Positions 45,543 to 57,257 are shown, numbered from the stretch's first letter. The stretch is DNA of 64,000 nucleotides from Pelagomonas calceolata (GCA_918797485.1 CAKKNE010000002.1:4616501-4680500); one strand, 5' to 3'. Translations and numbers: made by a program. Notes: generated by a model from the sequence alone, not told the origin.

Positions 45543-46320
45543 TCAGAAGGAGCGTCGGTCGATAGATTCGAAGGACGTGGACGCCGGGTCGCGCTTCTGG
45601 AACTCCTCGGGCGATTCGGCGGCTTTCTTGCCGGCGTCCGACGTGGGGTTGCTAAGTTTGTGCCTGCGGTCGTGGTGTGTCAAAGGGCGAGAAGGCAGCG
45701 CGACGCGGGCGCCGCACGCCTTCCACCGCTCTATCGTCGCGGCATCCGGTGGAGGGAGTCTACTTGCGGGCCTTGCGCAACTCTCTATCTGCTTTGCCTT
45801 CATAAACGGAGTATCATCGCTAAGCCCGAGCGATTCGAGAGGTACCCAGCCGTCGACGGGTTCGCAGATTTTGCACTCGCCCTCGCGAAGCTTCGCTTTT
45901 GGCACGAAGCACTCCGTGACCTTCGTTCCCACTTCGAGGTATTTCCTAGGACCAGATGTCGTGTTAGGGCTTCTGGAGTCCCCGCGCGTCCGGTTTTTCG
46001 GCGGCGTCGAGGAACAGCGGTTCTCGTCGCACTGTCAATCGTCTGTTTCGCGCCGTTCTCGCGGTACTACCACGCTCTGTCGATAGAGCGGACCGCTCGG
46101 CTACGCCGCGCCGGGTTTACCCGCCAGTCTACGCGTAGCTACGGTCGTTTCTCTCTCCTAGCTATGAGCGTGATCGATCAGGAAACTCACATTAAGACAA
46201 GCTCAGCAGCCGCCGCATCGCCGCGACGCAGACCGGCGTCTTTCCGCGTCAGCAGGTACGTCGTCTCGAAGAAGGAGTAGTCGCAGCCACGTTCGCGCCA
46301 GGACGCCGGCCCTCGAGCTT
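45543..46320 (-). CDS. Unknown protein, spliced, exact model unresolved
   Basis: The open frame 46031-45543 reads like a real protein (KYLEVGTKVTECFVPKAKL, then REGECKICEPVDGWVPLESL and GLSDDTPFMKAKQIESC), but it has no ATG and is blocked upstream by a stop at 46037, so a 5' exon is needed. A candidate lies at about 46320-46191 (WRERGCDYSFFETTYLLTRK, then DAGLRRGDAAAAELVL), ending at a perfect GTGAGT donor at 46190. The simplest acceptor (46032) does not match in phase; an acceptor near the sequence GACTCCAG (about 45985) would. No family recognised. The gene lies directly behind the LOG-like gene on the same strand. Confidence 0.4.
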
Positions 46321-46347
46321 GAGCACTGCGACGTCAAACACGACCGC

Positions 46348-47019
46348 CTACTTCCCCCGAGTCCGCGCCCAGCCCAGAAACAAACCCGCGCCGACGCCCG
46401 CCCCAAAGACCCACGCGTCGCGCGCCGGCCCCTTTACTGACCGCGCGACGGCCCGCGCGCCGCTTACAGAACCGGCGTGCTCCTCGCACCAGGCCAGCGC
46501 CGCGTCGACGTCCGGCACGCTCGCCAAGATGTCCGCCGGATTCTTGGAAAGCAGCCCCTCCTGTCTAGCTCGCTCGAGCTGTTTTAAGGTAGAATCGTAG
46601 TATCCATCAATATTCACGGCGACGACCGGTCGTGCATTTGGCATCCCGAGCTGAGATAAGGCCGCGGCATCCAACATCTCGTCCAAGGTGCCCAGGCCGC
46701 CGGGCAGCACTATGATGACGTCGCAGCGTTCGACGAGAGCCCTTTTCCGCTCGCCGAGGTCGTCGCCTTGGCAGACGATGAGGTGATCGCTGCCTTCAAA
46801 TTCTCCTTCGTCAACCACGAACATCTCGTGGATGACGCACTCGATGACGCCGCCCGCCGCCCGGCAGCCCTCGTTCAGCGCGCCCATGCCTCCAAATTTG
46901 CCGCCGCCATTTATGAGGACGTGGCCGCGCTCCGCGAGGAGCCGGCCGAGGCGCCGGCCCTGGGCCACGAAGGCGCTTGACGTCTTCGGCGAGGACGAGG
47001 CGTAGACGCAGACGCGCAT
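46348..47019 (-). CDS. LOG-family (cytokinin riboside 5'-monophosphate phosphoribohydrolase-like) protein
   Basis: 223 residues. The Rossmann-type start MRVCVYASSSPKTSSAF, GHVLINGGGKFGGMGALNEG and the active-site motif VLPGGLGTLDEMLD (PGGxGTxxE) define the LOG/TIGR00730 family. These enzymes hydrolyse nucleoside 5'-monophosphates, releasing free cytokinin bases in plants. The family's usual GGGxxGLMG appears here as GGGKFGGMG. The last 35 residues form an added hydrophobic helix (VFGAGVGAGLFLGW) that could anchor the protein in a membrane. Length otherwise normal. Substrate in algae uncertain. Confidence 0.88.
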   Translation of the reverse strand: MRVCVYASSSPKTSSAFVAQGRRLGRLLAERGHVLINGGGKFGGMGALNEGCRAAGGVIECVIHEMFVVDEGEFEGSDHLIVCQGDDLGERKRALVERCDVIIVLPGGLGTLDEMLDAAALSQLGMPNARPVVAVNIDGYYDSTLKQLERARQEGLLSKNPADILASVPDVDAALAWCEEHAGSVSGARAVARSVKGPARDAWVFGAGVGAGLFLGWARTRGK

Positions 47020-47719
47020 CGTTTGCTTCGACGACGTGCTGCGCAGCTCCTACTTTTGTCTCCGGAGAGCGTTCTGCTCTGCCTGGCTGTGCGCGGCGAA
47101 TTATGGCAAAAGCTCTCCGCTGTGCGCGGCGAATTATGGCAAAAGCTCTCCTCGTTTGCGAAGAGCGATAGTGGTGACGGCAGTCTCTGTTTCTGTTTGC
47201 AGTACTAACACCAATTACGGTCGTCGCGCGCGCACAGGCTGGAGGGGCTAGCGGAAAGACTCTAGAAGAAAGCGCGGGTTCGCCAGAAATCCTCCAGAAA
47301 TACCGGTGGCGAAGCGTTCGAGGTCCGTACTAGTGGGGCTAGGCAAATGGCGTCTCTGTCAACCGCGTCGGTAGAGTCGCGCGGGGCGAAGGCGCATGAG
47401 GCTTATTTTTCTCCAAAATACCCATACTCCCGTACGAGGCAGCGGCGTATATCTCCGAGCCGTACTTGCCACGGGCATGTGCCGTTCGTAAAGAGTAGGG
47501 CTGCTGCGCGTACCGTCTACGCGCGGGGTATCGCGAGCGGCATTCATTCAATCGCTCGGCACACGTCCCGGTAGCTCTAGGGCGGATGGCCCAGGGTTTC
47601 GGTGCGTCAACGCTGAAGTCAACGCTAGTAGAAGTCAACGCTGGGCACCCCAGAACTGGACAGCAGCCAAATTCGAGAGCTAGGAGCAGGGACTTACGGG
47701 GAACGAGAGCTACTTGAAA
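47020..47719. other. Spacer of 700 bp with short repeats
   Basis: Holds the 33-bp tandem duplication at 47087-47152 and, at 47597-47645, three copies of GTCAACGCT, the first word of the introner core; no inverted repeats were seen. Frames here look random. Confidence 0.4.
47087..47152. repeat. Two-copy 33-bp tandem repeat
   Basis: Unit CTGTGCGCGGCGAATTATGG followed by CAAAAGCTCTCCG, at 47087-47119 and 47120-47152, nearly identical. Confidence 0.85.
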
Positions 47720-50700
47720 ATGCTACGCGGCCTTGTAAGCGCTGCCCTTGTGCTGTTCGTGACCAGCGCGCTGCCGCTACGGCCCCCCGCGCGCATGAGC
47801 AGCTGCCAAAAGCCCTGGAAGGGCTGCCCCGAGGAGGATGAGGGCGGCTCCCAGCTCGGAGAGAAATTAACTGGCTTCTCCGAGGCCATGGCCATGTACG
47901 AAGACAAAAGCGGCAGCACGTCCGCGCGGGCCGGCGAGAACGGCCTCGACCGCGCTGCCTCCAAGGGCTTGGCGACGAGCGCCGCCGCGACGATGGCGCG
48001 GCTCCAGCTCTACAAGAACCACGGGGCGGACGGCAGCAAGTCCGACGAAAGCGGCAGCACGCGTTCGCGGGCCGGCGAGAAAGGCCTCGACAGCGCTGCC
48101 TCCAAGGGCGTGGCGACGAGCGTCGCCGCGACGATGGCGCGGCTCCGGCTCTACAAGAACTACGGCGCGGACGGCAGCAAGTCCGACGAAAGCGCCAGCA
48201 CGCGTGCGCGGGCCGGCGAGAACGGCCTCGACCGCGCTGCCTCCAAGGGCTTGGCGACGAGCGCCGCCGCGACGACGGCGCGGCTCCAGCTCTACAAAAA
48301 CTACGGGGCGGACGGCAGCAAGTCCGACGAAAGCGCCAGCACGCGTGCGCGGGCCGGCGAGAACAGCCTCGACCGCGCTGCCTCCAAGGTATTCGCGACG
48401 AGCGTCGCCGCGACGATGGCGCGGCTCCAGCTCTACAAAAACTACGGGGCGGACGGCAGCAAGTCCGACGAAAGCGCCAGCACGCGTGCGCGGGCCGGCG
48501 AGAACGGCCTCGACCGCGCTGCCTCCAAGGGCTTGGCGACGAGCGCCGCCGCCGCGATGGCGCGGCTCCAGCTCTACAAAAACTACGGCGCGGACGGCCT
48601 CTACGCCGACGCGTTCGACTCCGAGACTACAAAAGGCGCGGCGAAGGCCGAGCTCGACCCGAACAAGTACCAGGCGGGCGGGGTGCACGCGCTCCACGCC
48701 ATCGAGCAGGTCAGCTACGTGCGGTACGAGAACTACCGGCTGAACGGCAGCGATGCCGGCGCAAACTCGGAGACGGTGACGGCCTCGGCTGCGGGCCGAG
48801 CCTCTGTCCTCCCTCAGGTTGACCAGCTCAGCACGTCAGCGGCGCGGCTCCGCGTGAAAGAAGCATCAGCGACCCCTGTGCGCCTACCTCGTTCCGCACA
48901 GGCGCTCGGCGCGGTCAAGACGATGCTCGAGTCCAACCTGATCAAGTGCGAGCAAGCAGCGGAGGGCTGCTCTGGCGAGACTATAGGAGGCTGCCCGCTC
49001 GCCGGCAGCGCGAACAAGCCGGCCGGCGTCGACGTCTTGGACGTCGCGTCCGCCGAGCCGCCGCTTGTGCCCGGCACCACATTGATGTTGGCGGCCTGGA
49101 ACGCGACCAAGTGGGACTTCGGCGAAGAAGAGTGGGCCCAGAGCAACCTCGTTTGGGGCCTCGTCAAGTTTCTTGCGATGTTGGTCAAAGTTGTCTTTAT
49201 GTGCGGTTGCATTTCGGTCTACGTAGTCTTTATGTTCGGTTGGGTCGTTCCGCGGCTCAGTAGCTTGGCAAAGGGCGCTGCCTGGAGCTCGTCCGTCGTC
49301 GGCTACCTGCTCTTTTGGCCAGAGATCGCCCTCGTGGCGGCGGCGACGACTTCGGTCCGCGGCAGCGACTACACCATTACAAAGAGTTCCAAGATCAAGA
49401 CCAATGAGTCTCCGAGCTCGTCAGTCCAAAGCCTTGAGCAGCGGCGCGTGCTCTCGGGCGGCCGCAGCGACTACGCCATTACGAAGAGTTCGAAGATCAA
49501 GACCAATGAGTCTCCGAGCTCGTCAGTCCAAAGCCGTGAGCAGCGGCGCGTGCTGTCGGGTTACGTGATGACCGACAGCAACATTAGAACGGCCGTCGCG
49601 GCGTGGCTCTCGGACGCGAGTGCTGCCGAGACGACGTACGGCCACATTTCGACTTGGGACACATCGGGGGTGACGGACATGTCGGAGTTGTTTAAAGATG
49701 CATCGTCCTTCAACGAGGACATTGGTGCGTGGGACACCTCGGGCGTCACGACGATGGAGTACATGTTCAGCAGCGCCTCGGCCTTCAACCAGGACATCGG
49801 CGCGTGGGACACCTCGGGCGTCACGGAGATGGGAAGGATGTTCACCGCTGCCTCGGCCTTTGACCAGGACATCGGTGGTTGGGACACCTCCGGCGTCAAG
49901 GGCATGCAATATTTGTTCAGCGGCGCCTCGGCCTTTAACCAGGACATCGGCGCGTGGGACACCTCCGGCGTCACTGACATGACCCGGATGTTCGAATACG
50001 CCTACGCCTTCAACCAGGACCTCGGCTGGTGCGTGGACGACGACGTGGACCTGGACATGGCGTTCGACTTCACGCCGTGCCAGTCGACGTCGTGCGGCGT
50101 CGAGCGGGGCCAATTTGTAACTGCGAGCGGCAGCTGCGAGTCTACTCCTGCGCCGACTGCGTACTACGACGGCGTGCATCACACAGACGTAAGCATCCGC
50201 ACGGCCGTGACGGCTTGGTTGAGCGACGCGACGGCCGCCGAGACGACGTACGGTCACATTTCGACTTGGGACACATCGCGGGTGATGGACATGTCGGAGT
50301 TGTTTAAAGATGCATCGTCCTTCAACGAGGACATCGGCGCGTGGGACACCTCCGGCGTCACAACGATGCGGTACATGTTCAACTCCGCCTATGCCTTTAA
50401 CCAGGACATCAGTGGTTGGGCAGTCGACAGTGTCAAGGACATGTACGCAATGTTCGAATACGCCTCGGCCTTCAACCAGGACCTCGGCTGGTGCGTGGAC
50501 GTCGGCGTGGACCTGACAAACGCGTTCATCACTGCTGGTATGTCGGCTGGTGGTACCCCGTGCGCGTCGACATCGTGCGGTGTCACGCATGTGGCAGGCG
50601 GCTGCGCGCCGACGCCGGCACCGACGCCGAGGCCGACATTTACGCCAGCGCCGACAGCCTCCCCCCTGGTCGCGGACGACAGCACGATTAGAACGGCAGT

Positions 50701-51478
50701 GGCCCTCTGGTTCTCGGACAACGCCGCCGCCATGAGCACGTACGGCCACATTTCGACGTGGGGCACATCGGGGGTGACGGACATGTCGTGGTTGTTTTGC
50801 GTGCGGCAGACTTCCGAGAACAGTCCCCATTTTTCGATGGACGATCCGATGGACGAGCCGGCGTCTTATTATGATTCCTGTGTGCTTCCGGCATCTGCGT
50901 CGTCCTTTAACGAGGACATCGGCGCGTGGGACACCTCTGGTGTCACGACCATGTACTGGATGTTTGGCTACGCCTCGGCCTTTAACCAAGACATCGGTTC
51001 GTGGGACACATCGCGGGTGACGGACATGTCGCATTTGTTCCGACACGCCGAGGCCTTCAACGCGGACATCGGCGCGTGGGACACCTCCAGCGCCAAGAAC
51101 ATGAACTCGATGTTCCTCTCCAGCGCCTTTAACAGATACATCGGTGGTTGGGCGGTCGAGAGCGTCACGGACATGGGCTCGATGTTCCTCAGCGCCTCGG
51201 CCTTCAACCAGGACATCGGGGATTGGGCGGTCCACAGCCTCACGGCGGGGGCTATGCAAGACATGTTCGCCGAGGCCACGTCCTTTAACCAGGACCTCAG
51301 TTGGTGCTTAGACGACAGCATGACCTTTGATGCCTGGTTCAGAACTACCCCGTGCGAGTCGACGTTATGTGGCGTCTTTTGGGGCGGCTGTGACATCCCG
51401 AGCAATGGTAATGTCATGGCCAACGGGAAGCTCAGAATTGCAGTTGCAGCGTGGCTCTCGGACGCGACGGCCGCCGAC
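47720..51478 (+). CDS. Large surface protein, part 1: 47-residue repeats, membrane segments, DUF285 repeats
   Basis: The ATG at 47720 starts a signal peptide ([19 protein letters not shown]). Residues about 62-296 are five tandem 47-residue units ([20 protein letters not shown], then [17 protein letters not shown]). A hydrophobic region near 484-537 ([20 protein letters not shown]) looks like one or two membrane helices. A duplicated 34-residue block ([20 protein letters not shown]) follows. Then come about fifteen DUF285/BspA-like leucine-rich units ([41 protein letters not shown]), in three groups separated by Cys-containing and PTP linkers. These repeats form right-handed solenoids in surface and adhesion proteins. 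The reading frame leaves the DUF285 pattern abruptly at about 51475 ([11 protein letters not shown]) and becomes an artefactual Arg/Pro frame. Confidence 0.75.
47903..48607 (+). repeat. Five-copy 141-bp coding tandem repeat
   Basis: Units of 141 bp (47 codons) with very high identity between the third, fourth and fifth copies; the first two are more diverged. Repetition is in frame and lies within the surface protein. Confidence 0.85.
49362..49565 (+). repeat. Two-copy 102-bp coding repeat
   Basis: Two nearly identical blocks beginning about 49364 and 49466, each encoding SDY[16 protein letters not shown] and an EQRRVLSG end. It lies just before the DUF285 region. Confidence 0.8.
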
Positions 51479-54400
51479 CCACATCCATACCGACCACTCT
51501 GCCTACTTCGGAGCCGACGCCCACGTTCTCGCCGACGGGCACCCCGACGACCGTGCCGACGCCGGTCCCAATCTCCAAACCGACGCCGGGACCGTCAGCC
51601 GTGCCGACTCTCGTCCCGACCTCGTCGCCGTCGGCAAAGCCGACGTCCGAGCCGACGAAGTCGCCGACGAAGGTCCCGACCTCGGTGCCGACGGCGAGCC
51701 CGACGCCTTCGCCGTCGGCACCGCCGACCTCGGTGCCGACGTCGCCGACGTTTTTGCCAACTCCCCTCCCGAGCTCGGTGCCGACGTCGCGGCCGTCCGC
51801 CTTGCCGACGGCGTCCTGGTCGCCGTCGTTATTGCCGACGTCCACGCCGACTGACATGCCCCAGCGCTCGCCCGAACCTAGTGCTTTGCCGACCTCGATC
51901 CCGACGAGCGCGCCGTCGTCGGCGTCGCCGACGTCCGTGCCGACGGGCATCCCGACGCCGGGCCCGACCGTGTCGCCGACGCCCGCGCCTACCGTGCAGC
52001 CGACGAACGGCGACTGCCTCGAGAAGATCACGGACTTCTGCCAGTGCACGTACGTGCTCTTCGAGGTCTCGCACACGCTCGCGCCGACGCCGGCGCCCAC
52101 GACGGCGGTGCCCTCGCCGGGCCCGACGCCAAAGCCCACGCGGGTGCCGACGTCGGCGCCCACGAAGCGGCCCACGTACAAAGCGCCCGACGACCCCCTC
52201 CTGGCGCCGACGCCGAAGCCGACGCGCGTGCCGCGGCCCAGTCCGACCCCGGCCCCGACGAACGTGCCGACCTCGGTCCCGACAACGCCGCCGTCCCCCG
52301 AGCCGTCCGGCGTCCCGACGACGATGCCGACGCCCCAACCGTCGGGCACGCCGACGGCAGCGCCGACGCTGCTGCCGACGCTCGTCCCGTCGTCCGTGCC
52401 GACGTCCCCGCCGACGTCCCAACCGTCGCCGGCGCCGTCAAAAACCCCGACGACCGTCCCGACGTCGGTCCCGACGACCGAACCTACTGCATACCCGACC
52501 AGGACCCCGACGGCCAAGCCGACGTTTCCTCCGACGAGCGCTCCTTCGGCAAGCCCGACCTTCGACAGCCACGCCCCGACGCCCATGCCGACGACGGCAG
52601 CGCCGACGGTGAATCCGACGCTCGTCCCGACGTCCGTGCCGACGACCGAGCCGACGTCCGTGCCGACGACCGTGCCCACCGCGCAGCCGTCGCTCGAGCC
52701 CACGTGGCAATCCCAACTTCCAACCAAAACCCCGACGTCCGTGCCGACGACCGAGCCGACGTCCCAGCCGACAGTCGCGCCGTCCGGCGTGCCGACGAGC
52801 GCGCCGACGTCCCGGCCGTCGCCTTCGCCGACGCTCGTCCCGACGCCGTCGCCCACCGCCAAGTGCCCGGCCATGGCGTGGCTCGAGGGCGACATGAGCG
52901 GCACCGGCGGGAACGGCGCGCGCACCGGCGGCGCCCTCGGCGACAACCTGGGGGGCCGAACCGAGGGCGATGGGGCGCTCCTCAACGCGGAGGACATCCG
53001 CGCCCAGGGCGGGCTCCTGGTCCTCGACCACAACAGGAATTGGGGCATCAAGGCCACGTGCTCGAACAACGCGGCCAAAAGTTGCGAGAGAGATGAGGAT
53101 TGCGGTACCGGCAACACATGCGAGGCCAACGGCTACGAGGGCGGCGCGGCGGCGTCGAGCGGCATCGACGCCTGCTGCCGCTTCGTGCAGACGACGTGCC
53201 CGACGCCGCTGCCGTCGTCCGCGCCGACATCGCCGCCGTCGCCGAGCCCGACGCTGCTGCCGTCGACGACCCCGACCAGCGTGCCGTCGAGCGTGCCCAC
53301 GGTGCCGCCGTCGGAGACGCCGACGTCCGTCCCGACGGCCGAGCCCTCGGGAACCCCGACGAGGATGCCGACGCCGCGACCGACGTTATCGCGCTACCCC
53401 TCGCCCGTGCCGACGATTCCCGCGCCCTCGCCCATCCCGACGAGCGTGCCCACGCCCTGGCCGACGACGGCGAGCCCCTCCAAGATCCCGACGCCCGCGC
53501 CCACGCCGGCGCCCACGCCGGCGCCGACGAGCTGCCGCTGCGTCGCGTACTACGGCGTCAACCGCGGCGTCGGCAACTTTGCGTTCCGCGACGACGGCCT
53601 CGTCTACGGCAGCCTGCCCGCGGTCAACCCGGCGTCGGAGCACTACGACCTCGCCTGGGCCGCCGGCGCCATGTGCACCGGCACGCCGACAGCGGGCGGC
53701 ACGTGTCCGGACTTTTCTACCTATGCCGACTCGGAGAAGTCGGCCGCGAACTGCCCCGCCGGCTGCAACTACTACGCGCCGCTCACGGACGGCTTCAACT
53801 GGGACGACTACCTGGCGGCGCGGGAGCACTTCTCCACGATAGCCACGAAGCAACAGGGCGCGGCCTCCTTCGCCGCGAAGAACGACTACGCGCCGCTGGG
53901 ACCGGGCGCCGCTGGGAAGAACGGCGTGACTGCGAACACTGGGAACATCACCGCGGCAGAGAGCGCGCTGCTGGACGGGGGATCGACCCCCCCCAACAAG
54001 TACAACTACAACATCACGGACATGGACAAGCGGTGCATCTACCGCATGGAACCGGAGCCGTCGGCCGCGCCGACGCCCAAGCCGTCCATCCCGCCGGGCG
54101 CGCCGGCGCCGACGCCCGCGCCGACGGTCACGCAGGCCGTCGTCGAGGTCTCGGCCGCGGTCGTGCTCACGGGCATCGACCCCACCGACTTCAACTCCGA
54201 CCCGCAGCAGGTCGAGGCCTTCGCGCAAACGATCCTCGCGACCCTGCCCGCGGCGCTCGCGGGCGCCGAGGTCACGGACATCCGAGCCAAGTCCGCGCGT
54301 CGGCGGCGACTCCAAGCGGGCAGCGTCGAAGTCGAGTACACGATCGTCGTCCGACAGGACGCGGCTACCGTGTCAGACGGCGGCCAGAGCATCTTCAGCG

Positions 54401-54629
54401 ACATTACGACGTCGCTTTCCGCGGCCGTGTCGAGCGGCGAGTTCCTCCAGACGCTCATCGAAGAGGCGGCCGCGGCGGGCGGGTCCGCCGCGATGGCGTT
54501 CATGACGATCGACGTCGACGTGACGGCGTCGACCGCGGCGATCAGTTCGGCGACCCTGACGCTCGTCATCACGACGCCGGCCCCCGTGGTGGCGACGCCG
54601 GCCCCCGTGGTGGCCCCGGCCGCCGCCGC

Positions 54630-54669
<40 letters not shown>

Positions 54670-54804
54670 AGCGACGGCGGCCTGCTGATCATCATCATCG
54701 TGGTCGTCGTCGTCGTCGTCATCGGCGGCGGCGCGGCGGCTTTCTTGGTGATGAAGAAGGGAGGCCGAGGCGCCGCCAAGATCGAGGCGTCCCCGCACAA
54801 CTAG
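51476..54804 (+). CDS. Large surface protein, part 2: Pro-Thr stalk and C-terminal membrane anchor (other frame)
   Basis: Continues from the DUF285 part but in the +1-shifted frame. It begins [20 protein letters not shown] and runs about 700 residues of P-T-x-x-P-T repeats (a likely O-glycosylated stalk), interrupted by two Cys-containing globular pieces ([20 protein letters not shown] near 52866 and [20 protein letters not shown] near 53532) and a C-terminal domain of about 150 residues ([20 protein letters not shown], then [12 protein letters not shown]) that recalls SEA-like juxtamembrane modules. It ends with poly-Gly, one membrane helix ([17 protein letters not shown]) and a short basic tail. 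No splice that joins the two frames was found. Confidence 0.7.
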
Positions 54805-54899
54805 CCCCTGAACATATCCCCCCCCCGTCGTAAACAATCGATTCACTATCGCGTCGACGTCGACAAACAATCGAGTCCTAGCACCCGGGCCGAATAGTT

Positions 54900-57257
54900 T
54901 TAGTCCATACGAGGCGCCGCGAGTCCCGTCTCCCACCGCACGTCCCGCAGCCCCACGTTCGACACCTCCGCGCCCGCGCCGCCGCCCGCCCGGAGACATT
55001 CGACGGCGACGGCCTTCAGCTTGCCCATCAGCCGCCGCGCGTCCTCGACGGACAAGGCCCCCGCGAACGCGGCGTCGGGCGCCGCGACGTAGTCCGCCAC
55101 GCGCAGCCCGCGCGCGTACCAACCGAAGTCGCCGGACGCGTCGCCGGCCCGCCGCGCGTGATCTAAAGCCACCTCGGCGAGGTACGCGGCGGCGGCGCCC
55201 GCGAGCGGCGCGTCCGCGCCCCGCAGCCAGCCCTCGTCGACGGCCGCGCCCTTCTCCGCCAGCGCCCGGCGCGTCTCGAGCACCGCCTCGCTCCGCCACC
55301 GGATCTCTACGTCGCCGCCGGCCACGCGCGGAAACTGCAGCGCGGCAACGACGCGAGCGTGGGCGTCCTCCGTCAGTTCCTCGGCCGCGGCGACGGCCGT
55401 CCGCGCGCAGCGCCAGCCGAGGTGGGCCTCGACGGCCGCCGCGGCGCCGTCGTCGCCGTGCCTTGCTAGTGAATGCGCGTCGTCCAGCGCTTGATCGCTC
55501 ACCGCTTCCAGGATCGCGTCCGCGCAGGCCCACGCGCCCCCGTCGAAGGCCTGGCCGCCGTGGCCCGCCAACAAGGCGTTCGCGGCCCGGACGAGCTCCA
55601 GGGGCTTCGGCTTCAACAAGCGCAGCGCGGCCACGCGCAGCGCGTCGCCATCACTGACGCCGCGCACCGCGTCCGCCGCCGGGAGCGGCCGCTTCTCGAG
55701 AAATGAATCGGCGTCGTCGAAGACACGCGCGACGGCTAACCTACAAGCCTTGGCAGCGTCGCGCGGCCCCAGGCTCGCGTCCAGCGCGGCGCGCGTCGCC
55801 GTGACCTCGTCCTCGCCCCGCGCGAGCGCCGCGACCGCCGCCCCGGCGTCGACGCGCAGCGAGTCCTCGTGGATGAGTCCCGCGTACGTCGGCGCGAGCC
55901 CACAGTGGCCCGCGTCGCAGAGGCGCTGCGCTTCGCCCCTCAACACGGCGTCGCACGCCCGGTCCGCGTTTGGGTCGTCTCCATAAATCCGGCGCCACAC
56001 GAGGGCCAGGGGCGCGGCAACCGCCCCGTCGAGCGACTCAAGCGCCTCAGGGATGGCCCGCGCGCCGGCCGCAGCCAGCGCCGCCGCCGCCGCCTGCGTC
56101 GCGGAGCCGGCCAGGCGCAGGACGGCGGGCAGGCCGCCCGCGGGCTTCAGGTCCCGCGATGGATCCGTCGGCGCGTCGTCGAGGGCCGCGGGCGCCGTCG
56201 CGTCGGCGGCGTCGGCGTCGCGCGCCGCGCTGCACGCCAGCGCGGCCCAGGCCCGGTCCTCCCAGGCGGCGCCGTCGCCGAGGGCCCGCTCGACGATGGA
56301 CGCGTCGCCGGCCAAGGCCCCGAACACGGCCGCCTCGTGCGCCGCGGCGTCGCCCAGCTCGCGCGCGGCCCTGCGCGCGTCCGCCGCGCGGTCGTCCGTG
56401 GCCACGCGGCGCACGCCGTCGGCGACGGCCTCCCCATGGAGCCGCAGCGCCTCGCAGCTCTCGAGCGCGGCGGCCGCGCGCTCCCGACAAATATCCCGCC
56501 AGAGCCGCAGCCGCCGGTTGCCGCCCCGCACGAAGCCCGCGCAGCCCCAGGGCGCGCCGCCCCGCAGCGCGACCGCGCGCCAGGCCCCCGTCGCGCAGGC
56601 CTCGTTCAGGTCCGCGGCGGCCTCGAGCCGCCCCGCCCGGACGAGGCGCCACGTCGCGACGCAGCGGCCCCGCTCCGCGGCCGCCGCGCGGCAGGCCTCG
56701 GCCGTCGCCGCGCGCGCGGCGGCGGCGGCGTCGCCGCGCGCCAGCCGCGCGATGCAGCCCTCGACGCAGTCCGCGTCCTCCAGCGCCTGGCGCGACGCGC
56801 CGCCCTCGGCGAAGTAGCGCACCTGGTCCTTGGCGCCGTCCTCGAGCCACGCCCGCGCGGCGGCCTCGCGCCGCGCGCGCGCCGTCCGCTGCGTGGCCTC
56901 GTAGGCGCTCCAGGCCGTGGACCTCGGGCCGTCGTCGTCCATCTCCGGGCGGTCGTGCTCCAGCAGCCCGGCGGCGGCCAGCTTCGCCGCGGCCGCGTAC
57001 AAATCTCGAGCTTGCCGGTCGCGGTCGTCGCCCGTCTCGAGGCGCCGCGCCTCGGCGCGCTGGGCCGCCGCCGCGAGCCAGGCGTCCAAGGGCCGCGCCG
57101 CGTCGAGGAGGTCCGGCAGGGCCCTCGCCTCGGCCGCGGGCCCGCCGTCGATCGCCTGCGGCGGCGCCGCCGGCAGCGCGAGGGGTTCCGGTGGGTCCGT
57201 GTCCATGGCCTGAGCCAGGCGGTCGCAGGCCTTCGCGAGGGCGTCGCGGGCGGCCAT
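54900..57257 (-). CDS. NUP107: Nup107/Nup84-like nuclear pore scaffold protein
   Basis: 785 residues, nearly all alpha-helical and Ala-rich. Family-typical pieces in order: ATWRLVRAGRLEAAADLNEA then GAWRAVALRGG (Nup107 has LWxLIRAGxLxEAxxLCxxxGQPWRAA), then AAHEAAVFGALAGDASIVER and AWEDRAWAALAC (the YGALxGxxxxVL..WED-x-x-WA block). Length lies between yeast Nup84 (about 726) and human Nup107 (about 925). It belongs to the Y-complex that coats the nuclear pore. The GC-rich composition keeps several antisense frames open; those are not genes. Confidence 0.8.
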   Translation of the reverse strand: MAARDALAKACDRLAQAMDTDPPEPLALPAAPPQAIDGGPAAEARALPDLLDAARPLDAWLAAAAQRAEARRLETGDDRDRQARDLYAAAAKLAAAGLLEHDRPEMDDDGPRSTAWSAYEATQRTARARREAAARAWLEDGAKDQVRYFAEGGASRQALEDADCVEGCIARLARGDAAAAARAATAEACRAAAAERGRCVATWRLVRAGRLEAAADLNEACATGAWRAVALRGGAPWGCAGFVRGGNRRLRLWRDICRERAAAALESCEALRLHGEAVADGVRRVATDDRAADARRAARELGDAAAHEAAVFGALAGDASIVERALGDGAAWEDRAWAALACSAARDADAADATAPAALDDAPTDPSRDLKPAGGLPAVLRLAGSATQAAAAALAAAGARAIPEALESLDGAVAAPLALVWRRIYGDDPNADRACDAVLRGEAQRLCDAGHCGLAPTYAGLIHEDSLRVDAGAAVAALARGEDEVTATRAALDASLGPRDAAKACRLAVARVFDDADSFLEKRPLPAADAVRGVSDGDALRVAALRLLKPKPLELVRAANALLAGHGGQAFDGGAWACADAILEAVSDQALDDAHSLARHGDDGAAAAVEAHLGWRCARTAVAAAEELTEDAHARVVAALQFPRVAGGDVEIRWRSEAVLETRRALAEKGAAVDEGWLRGADAPLAGAAAAYLAEVALDHARRAGDASGDFGWYARGLRVADYVAAPDAAFAGALSVEDARRLMGKLKAVAVECLRAGGGAGAEVSNVGLRDVRWETGLAAPRMD

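Noticed and set aside
45504-46280. 258-codon plus-strand frame opposite the unknown minus gene
   Set aside because: Arg-rich shadow; the minus frame has a far more natural composition and a good splice donor.
51480-53530. Periodic DNA that might be read as a CRISPR or satellite array
   Set aside because: The period comes from P-T-x-x-P-T codons (CCGACG...), with no constant-length spacers; it is a coding low-complexity stalk.
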